A stretch of 64,000 nucleotides of DNA from Ampelocalamus luodianensis (Eukaryota; Streptophyta; Magnoliopsida; Poales; Poaceae): the NCBI GenBank assembly GCA_036346255.1, contig CM070629.1, positions 54,806,916 to 54,870,915 of the forward strand. The letters are read 5' to 3'. The notes beneath the pieces are model-generated. The model was given only the letters and a program-made list of their open reading frames with translations, made no database searches and was not told the DNA's origin. Shown in pieces: positions 58,273-64,000 of the stretch (the first letter of the stretch is position 1; the number at the start of each line of letters is the position of its first letter). Made by a program: the position numbers and the translations under genes.

Positions 58273-60216
58273 TCAAGTTCTTTTAGATACCCAAATTTGT
58301 TTGGGTCCTTGGAGGTTAGTCACCAAGGCTTTAGGCACCCAAATAGCATTCTTTTTAGCGCTTAGAATTGAAGTGCCAACAAATCTTGCAATAACATTAC
58401 CATTCTTAGTTTTCTTAAGCATATAACATGAATCATATAGACTTAAAGACTGAGTCTTACCAATGGAACAGGTTTGCTGCACATGTCCTGTTTCCCGGCA
58501 CTTGTGACAATATTTGCCATTTTGCTTAACAAACCTTGAGGGTTTGTTTATCAGTTTCTTATCTTTCTTGGGCACATATCCAAGTCTTTCTTTGTTGAAT
58601 GAGCACCTTTGCTCACTCAAAATCTTGTCAAGGGTGGCCTTACCCTTGAAGCATCTTTCCAAGCTCTTACTTAGCTTGGTGACTTGCTCTTTCAATTCGT
58701 GATTTTCGACAATAAGCAATGGATCACAAGCATTATCCATACTAGCAGTAGAATCATTGTTAGAGTAGCATGGCATGGATAAAAATCTTCACATGAGGTA
58801 GAAATGCTGGACGTGAATATAACATATGTAGCAGTTTCTACTCTAAGCATCTCATCCATTAAATTGCAAGTAATTCCAATATGTGAATGAGATTTATCAA
58901 TATCTTTTAGGAGAAAGGAATCATGAACATCCTTTAGCTCCTCATAAGAGTCTTTTAGAGAGATGTATTCTTTCTTTAAGAATTTAAATTTTGATTTCTC
59001 CTTTCCAAGATATTCATTTAAATCTTCAAGCATTTCCATTAGATCATCATATGAAGGTTCATTATCAACAGTAGATTTTACCTTATCTCCTTTTGCCATA
59101 AGGCAAGTAGGTGTGGAGAAAATTGATGGTGCTTCCTTGATGGCAATGCCCACAAGTCCTCTTTTCTTGGAGGACTTTTCATCACTTGAATCGGAGTTGG
59201 AATCTGAGTATTCCTCATCGGAATCTCATTCTCCAATGTGAGCTTCATTTTTGCCATCCTTATGTAGCTTCTTAAATAGCTTCTTTTTGCCACTGAATTC
59301 TTTCTTCTTTGGAGTTTTGCCTTTATCCTCCTTGTTGGGGCAATTCGAGATGATGTGCCTCTTCTCATCACAACCATAGCAGCGAATGTTGCTATAGTGC
59401 TTATTGTCACTTGAGGATTGCCCTTTCTGTACTTGTTGAAGTTGAAGCTTCTATGTGGATGTTTTCTCATGAATTTCTTTATTTTCCTTACAAGGAGAGC
59501 ATATTCTTCATCGGAGTGTTCTTCTTCATTCTCATCATCACTTGATTCCGCTTTTGTCTTAAAGGCGGTAATCTTCTTTTTTGAGGAAGATGACTCCAAG
59601 AGCTCTTCCTTGTCCTTCATGTACAGCTCGTTTGTGATGAGGTTGCCCAATAATCCGGTTGACGTTATTCTTGGCAACTCGGGAGAGTTGAGGAAGAGTG
59701 TCACCAACGTTTCGTATTTGTCTGGTAGGGCCCTAAGAATCTTGCGCACAATATCAATATCAAGAAGGTTAGTACCAAGGCCTTTGAGTTTATTCAGAAT
59801 ATTGTTCAGTCTTGAATACATCTCATGATGTTTTCATGAGGCAACATTGTGAATGTCTCATATTTAATCCAAAGCCTATGCAGTTTGGCCGCTTTAACAG
59901 TGGATGTACCCTCATGAATTTCAGAGAGTGTGGTCCAAATAGCATGAGCTGTTTCCAAATTGCTCACTCTATTGAACTCATTCGCGTTTAAAGCGCCAAA
60001 GAGAGCATTCATTGCTTGAGCATCTAAATGAGCATTATGCCCCTCAAGTTCCGTGGGACGTTGTGGATCAATAGTCATAGCGTAACCCTCATTTACAATT
60101 CTCCATATGTTCGGACTCATGGCCTTTAGATAAATAGGCATTCTAACTTTTCAATAAGCATAATTTGAGTCATCAAACAAAGTAGTCTTGCCTATAGACA
60201 TTCCCTCACTAGCCAT
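58273..60216 (-). pseudogene. SIRE-type gag, long, frameshifted
   Basis: Starts MASEGMSIGKTTLFDDSNYA at 60216; a TGA lies a few codons later in place of the expected Trp. Then IYLKAMSPNIW and HLDAQAMNALFGALNANEFN (60141-59806), LPDKYETLVTLFL (about 59740), an acidic stretch (ESSDDENEEEHSDEE), a zinc knuckle CYGCDEKRHIISNC (about 59386-59340), a coiled-coil part (59153-58900) and a second knuckle CHKCRETGHVQQTC (about 58507-58463). At least three frame breaks. The length and the two knuckles fit the SIRE/Maximus lineage. Confidence 0.85.
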
Positions 60217-60255
60217 CCTTTCTCTCCTAGACTGTTAAGTCCAAAAATAGAGAGA

Positions 60256-60273
60256 CCAAGCTCAGATACTATT
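60256..60273 (-). other. Degenerate primer-binding site of the SIRE-type element
   Basis: The minus strand reads AATAGTATCTGAGCTTGG directly after the 5' LTR. It resembles the initiator tRNA-Met-complementary site with a few changes. Confidence 0.6.
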
Positions 60274-62152
60274 TGTAGGATCAAGGATAACCGACTAAAG
60301 TGGGGTGAATAGAAGGTTTCTAAATTTAATCGACCAAATTGAACTTTCAGCAACACAGTTCTAACAGAGCAGTCTAGAAACAAGAAGATAGAACTAAAGA
60401 GCTACTCAGGACAGTGAAGCAAAGTCAATACTAGATACAATTCTAGCTAAGCAAATAAATCACAGTAGAGAAGCTAAAATTGTAAATGCAGAAAGTAAAG
60501 ACAGGAGATAACCACAGTGAGGACAATGAAGTTTTTCCCGTGGTATCGAAGACCTAAGTCCTCACTAGTCCACGTTGAGGAAGCTTGAACCAATCAAGTC
60601 GGCTCCACGAATTAAGTCTTCCCTCGATTTCACTGGTGGTTGCTCTTTCTCCACTCTGGAGATGGTGAACACCGAACCACTCACAATTGGCACCGAGTCT
60701 CTTCACAATCTTCTTGAAGAGATCACGTGCAAACTCCCATCAAGCCGTCTAGGTGCTGATAGCTCTAAGAGTAATAAATCACAATCTTCGCTTGACAGCA
60801 CTCAAGTGCAATGGATCAAACTAGAATAAGTGCACTTGAAGTTTTGCTCAACAATCTCACAATGAATGCACAAGTGTAAATGAGGTGTGGAGTGAATGCT
60901 CTTGGCTCAAATATGTAAATGTGTAAGCACTGGTTCTGTCCAAGAGCAGGTGGAGGGGTATTTATAGCCCCCCACAACCAATACAACTGTTGGGACCAGA
61001 TTACAAAGAAAAACAGTACAAATGGTAGTACCACCATTGAACGGCCGGTACTACCGCACCATCCCAAAACGGCCTGTAACGGCTAGCGCAGACAAGGATT
61101 AAATGTTCTGACAAAGCCGTTTGAAGTTCGGCGCGGTATTACAACCAACCATCATGCGGTAGTTCCGTTTTAGCGGAGGTTCCGATTAAGAGCAGGTACT
61201 TCCATTTAACTTGAGTTTCAAAAATATCAGTACTGGATAAAACGTACCACTACTAAACCATTGAAAGAACCGAGATTGCGGTAGTTCCACGAGTTGCACT
61301 CTGGTACTACCGTTCCACAAAAGATCAAACCAACTCCGAAAAACATACGTTCTGTAAAAAAACGTACCGCCACTTATTTCAGATGTACCAGAGTCGCGGT
61401 AGTTTCGTTGGAAGCATTGCGATACTACCGTTCTTTGAAAGAGAGCAGACAAATTCCTAAAAACAAGTGTTCTGGAAAAAACGTACCGCACAAAGATCGG
61501 TGCTACCGCCAAACGATAGTTCCACAAATTTAACGTTGGTACTACCACATATAAAAATAAACAGAACAGCTCTAAGGAAAGTGTCCAAGTGGACCCCAAG
61601 GAGCATTTTATCCTTTGCGGAACAGGGGTTTTGACCACACGACTTGGAACACTTCTTGTAGACCCTAAAGGTTTTACGGTAGTCCCTTCAAAGGAGCTAC
61701 GGTACTACCACTGAGCCGTAGTTTCACCAAGTACACTGCGGTGCTACCATTGAGCGGTAGTTTCGCCAAGTACACTGCGGTACTACCGTTCCACTTGAGA
61801 AAAAAACAGAAATTACTTTTAAACACAACCTCCAAAAGTATGCATGATCCTAGATTGATGCATTGTGCTTAGGAACATGTTATCAAGTTACTAATTGTGA
61901 TCCCTCTTAATAGTACGACATCTAACCTATAATCCGGTCTCCTAACCAATTCTCCTGAGACCGGTATCCTCAACTGTTTGTACCTTGTCTTTGAGCCATA
62001 TTGATCTTCATTTTGTCCTCAAGCATGCATTTCCTTGTAGTTGTGTTCATCAATGGGACTAAACCTTTTTAAACACTCAATAATCACATTAGTCCCATAA
62101 GACATATTGTCATTAAATACCAAAACACCTTTTAGGGACCTAGATGCTTTCA
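60274..62152 (-). repeat. 5' LTR of the SIRE-type element
   Basis: 1879 bp, TGTAGGATC to GCTTTCA on the plus strand. TATA box (minus strand) at 60967-60959; CGGTACTACCG palindromes at 61020-61800 upstream of it. It lacks a 14-bp stretch near 61966 that both the 3' LTR and the duplicated fragment at 62275 keep. Confidence 0.93.
61020..61800. repeat. CGGTACTACCG palindrome cluster in the 5' LTR
   Basis: About fifteen intact or one-mismatch copies of CGGT-N3-ACCG, matching the cluster at 47630-48360, with several copies mutated independently between the two LTRs. An extra copy of a palindrome-containing segment of about 40 bp is present near 61745-61790. Confidence 0.85.
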
Positions 62153-62274
62153 CCCGTCTAGACCTCCTATTGTAGATCTTGACCATTAGGGCCTCCCCTT
62201 TGGAGATCTTACCCGTCAGGACCTTCCCTTATAGATCTTGACCGTTAGGACATCCCCTTTGGAGATCTTGACCG
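62153..62274 (+). repeat. Minisatellite, block between the LTR and its duplicated end
   Basis: Begins with the target duplication CCCGT, then CTAGACCTCC and about four half-units of the same minisatellite as at 46699-46875. Confidence 0.85.
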
Positions 62275-62516
62275 CATCTAACCTATAATCCGGTCTCCCA
62301 AACAATTCTCCTGAGCCCGTAAACAGAAAGATAATCCTCAACTGTTTGTACCTTGTCTTTGAGCCATATTGATCTTCATGTTATCCTCATGCATTTCCTT
62401 GTAGTTGTGTTCATCACTAGGACTAAACCTTTTTAAACACTCAATAATCACATTAGTCCCATAAGACATATTGTCATTAAATACCAAAACACCTTTTAGG
62501 GGCCTAGATGCTTTCA
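62275..62516 (-). repeat. Duplicated fragment of the SIRE LTR end
   Basis: Matches 61919-62152, the U3 edge of the 5' LTR, from CATCTAACCTATAATCCGG to GATGCTTTCA, and is again followed by CCCGTCTAGACC. It keeps a 14-bp stretch deleted from the adjacent LTR. The junction at its left is inside a minisatellite unit (GATCTTGACCG|CATC). Confidence 0.9.
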
Positions 62517-62925
62517 CCCGTCTAGACCTCCCCTTATAGATCTTGACCATTAGGACCTCCCCTTTGGAGATCTTACCCGTCAGGACCTCCCCTTGTAGAT
62601 CTTGACCGTTAAGACCTCTCATTTGGAGATCTTACCCGTCAGGACCTCCCCTTGTAGATCTTGACCGTTAGGACCTCCCCTTTGGAGATCTTACCCGTCA
62701 GAACCTCCCCTTATAGATCTTGACCATTAGGACCTCCCCTTTGGAGATCTTACCCGTCCAGACCTCCCCTTGTAGATCTTGATCGTTAGGACCTCCCCTT
62801 TGGAGATCTTACCCGTTAGGATCTCCCCTTGTAGATCTTGACCGTTAGGACCTCCCCTTTGGAGATCTTACCCGTTAGGACCTCCCCTTATAGATCTTGA
62901 CCGTTGAGACCTCCCCGTGGTCTTT
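62517..62925 (+). repeat. Minisatellite, right block
   Basis: About fourteen alternating half-units of 29-30 bp, as at 46699-46875, becoming degenerate toward CCCGTGGTCTTTTTGC. Confidence 0.92.
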
Positions 62926-63301
62926 TTGCAAAGACCACCTTGTGGTCCAGGCCCGTGGTCTTTTTGGCAAAGATCACCTTTGCGGGTGAGACCGCCCCCT
63001 TGACTGATCTGTTCACCCGAGTTTAACTAACCCCACTTGGCAGCCCCAGCTCTTTGTCCTTAGTTCCTCCTCAAAAGTCTGTGCACATTTAACGTGTGTT
63101 GCATCACATTAAATGTGGTCACCTCTGAGGTAACTTGTTTCCTCCTTTTTATGGCAATGCCTTGTCAAATCCTTGTCCTAACTACCACCGATCATTGACA
63201 CGTTGCTTTGGCCCCTCAGTGTTAGCTTCGCCAGCTCTGGCTATAAATAGAAAGGGCATGCCTCCCTTTGTCACTGTTTTGCTCATTTCTAGCTTCCTTA
63301 T
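62926..63301 (+). other. LTR-like sequence, right part, with TATA box
   Basis: Continues the sequence that starts at 46033. It carries GTGGTCTTTTTG repeats, then a TATA box CTATAAATAGAAAGG near 63240, and stops at 63301 where another LTR-like start follows. Likely U3/R of an LTR. Confidence 0.4.
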
Positions 63302-64000
63302 TGTAACATCCCAAAGTGCTGTTACTAAAATAAAATAAATAAAGTTATTAGGAATTTCTAAAATTTGAAAGAGTTTGATTGCCTTATTTGAAATTTTAAA
63401 GTTTTAAAATTCAAAATTTAAAATTTATTTGAGGTTCTTGAAGTCTTATCTGACTTGACTTGAAAAATAAAGATTAATTTCTAGAATTTTATGGTATTTT
63501 AAAAGCTTTTTTCTAAGTATTTTAAAGCCAAAATAATTTATTTTGTAAAATTAATAGCCAATTATAAGTTGGAAATAGTTTTATTAAGTCCAAAATACAC
63601 AAGGGAATTTATGTGAATTTTCTCATATTTTTTGGATTTATTTTGCTATTTTCTAAAGCCTAAATGAATTTCTGAAATTAAATCAATTAAGAAATCAATT
63701 AAAATCCCTAATTTGGCTTTGGGCCGAAACCTCCTCTGGCCCATCTCCTCTCACGCGGCTCAGCCAGCCCAGTCCTCCCGCGCGTTTAAACCCCAAACCT
63801 GTCTCAACCGTCCGATTTAATTTGGACGGTCAAATCTTGCTAGCACGTTCGGACGACTCGAACGACCAAATCACTATTGACCGTTCGATCTGAATCTAAC
63901 GGCCATCACACATACACGCCACCCGCTCTCTCCGCACGGTCGGATCAAATCCGACGGCGCACGCCCTTTCTTCCCCGCCGCATCTCCCTCACGAAGCCGC
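63302..64000 (+). mobile_element. Start of another Gypsy-type LTR, leaves the window
   Basis: Begins TGTAACATCCCAAAGTGCTG and shows the same plan as the 25231 LTR: an AT-rich start, then GGGCCGAAACC / GGCCCA-rich sequence, then GC-rich sequence. Its end and any target duplication lie outside the window. Confidence 0.55.

Larger units (their letters stand above)
46876..62152 (-). mobile_element. SIRE/Maximus-type Copia retrotransposon, near full length
   Basis: A 15.3-kb element including a 3.5-kb nested solo LTR. LTRs: 60274-62152 (5') and 46876-48723 (3'). Both start TGTAGGATCAAGG and end ATGCTTTCA on the plus strand. Perfect duplications CCCGT flank it (46871-46875, 62153-62157). On the minus strand the order is 5' LTR, degenerate primer-binding site, gag, protease, integrase, RT, RNase H, an additional ORF, polypurine tract, 3' LTR. 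Frameshifts and stops occur in gag and pol, so it is probably inactive. The long LTRs, long gag and extra ORF fit the SIRE/Maximus lineage. It inserted into a minisatellite. Confidence 0.92.

Noticed and set aside
62153..62925. Regular direct repeats that could suggest a CRISPR array
   Set aside because: Both halves of each unit are repeats and there are no unique spacers. It is a eukaryotic minisatellite.

Overview
The window looks like repeat-rich DNA from a grass nuclear genome, most likely rice or a close Oryza relative. This is inferred from intron-rich genes with GC-rich first exons and from the mix of grass-type Copia, Gypsy and CACTA elements; no diagnostic marker fixes the species. 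It holds two well-preserved protein genes and a deep stack of nested transposons.

Genes. (1) A GT31 beta-1,3-galactosyltransferase runs on the minus strand from 9278 to 5450 in 11 exons (about 410 codons, all junctions GT-AG and in frame). (2) A plant LpxK (tetraacyldisaccharide 4'-kinase) runs on the plus strand from 17667 to 21393 in 7 exons (403 codons). Each is reconstructed end to end without an internal stop. They sit on either side of a decayed 7.1-kb Copia element (10384-17444), whose right LTR ends only 222 bp before the LpxK start codon.

Left part (1-4265). This is old repeat DNA broken by a solo SIRE/Maximus-like LTR (197-2449, target duplication ATTGC). A coding-like minus-strand segment (about 2670-3678) is of unknown origin.

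Middle part (22902-45967). A CACTA transposon begins at 22902, with a minus-strand gene for a plant En/Spm-type protein ending in a Ulp1-like protease. Its coding exon is split by a gag-only Gypsy element with LTRs over 3.3 kb (25231-42456, duplication TGTAC). The right LTR of that element is split by a second, mostly non-coding Gypsy derivative (32759-41218). A TNP2 (DUF4216) fragment of a CACTA element lies at 45396-45967.

Right part (46033-64000). A minisatellite inside an LTR-like sequence was the target of a 15.3-kb SIRE/Maximus Copia element on the minus strand (46876-62152, duplication CCCGT). That element carries gag, protease, integrase, RT, RNase H and a further ORF between RNase H and its 3' LTR. 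Its pol is split by a solo LTR (53289-56783, duplication GTTGA) of the same family as the 25231 element. Another LTR starts at 63302 and leaves the window.

The most unusual non-gene signals are: clusters of the short palindrome CGGT-N3-ACCG upstream of TATA boxes in two SIRE-type LTRs and before the extra ORF; extreme C-over-G strand bias inside the 32759-41218 element; small LTR-to-LTR differences concentrated at CNG sites; and a tandem duplication of an LTR end after insertion.
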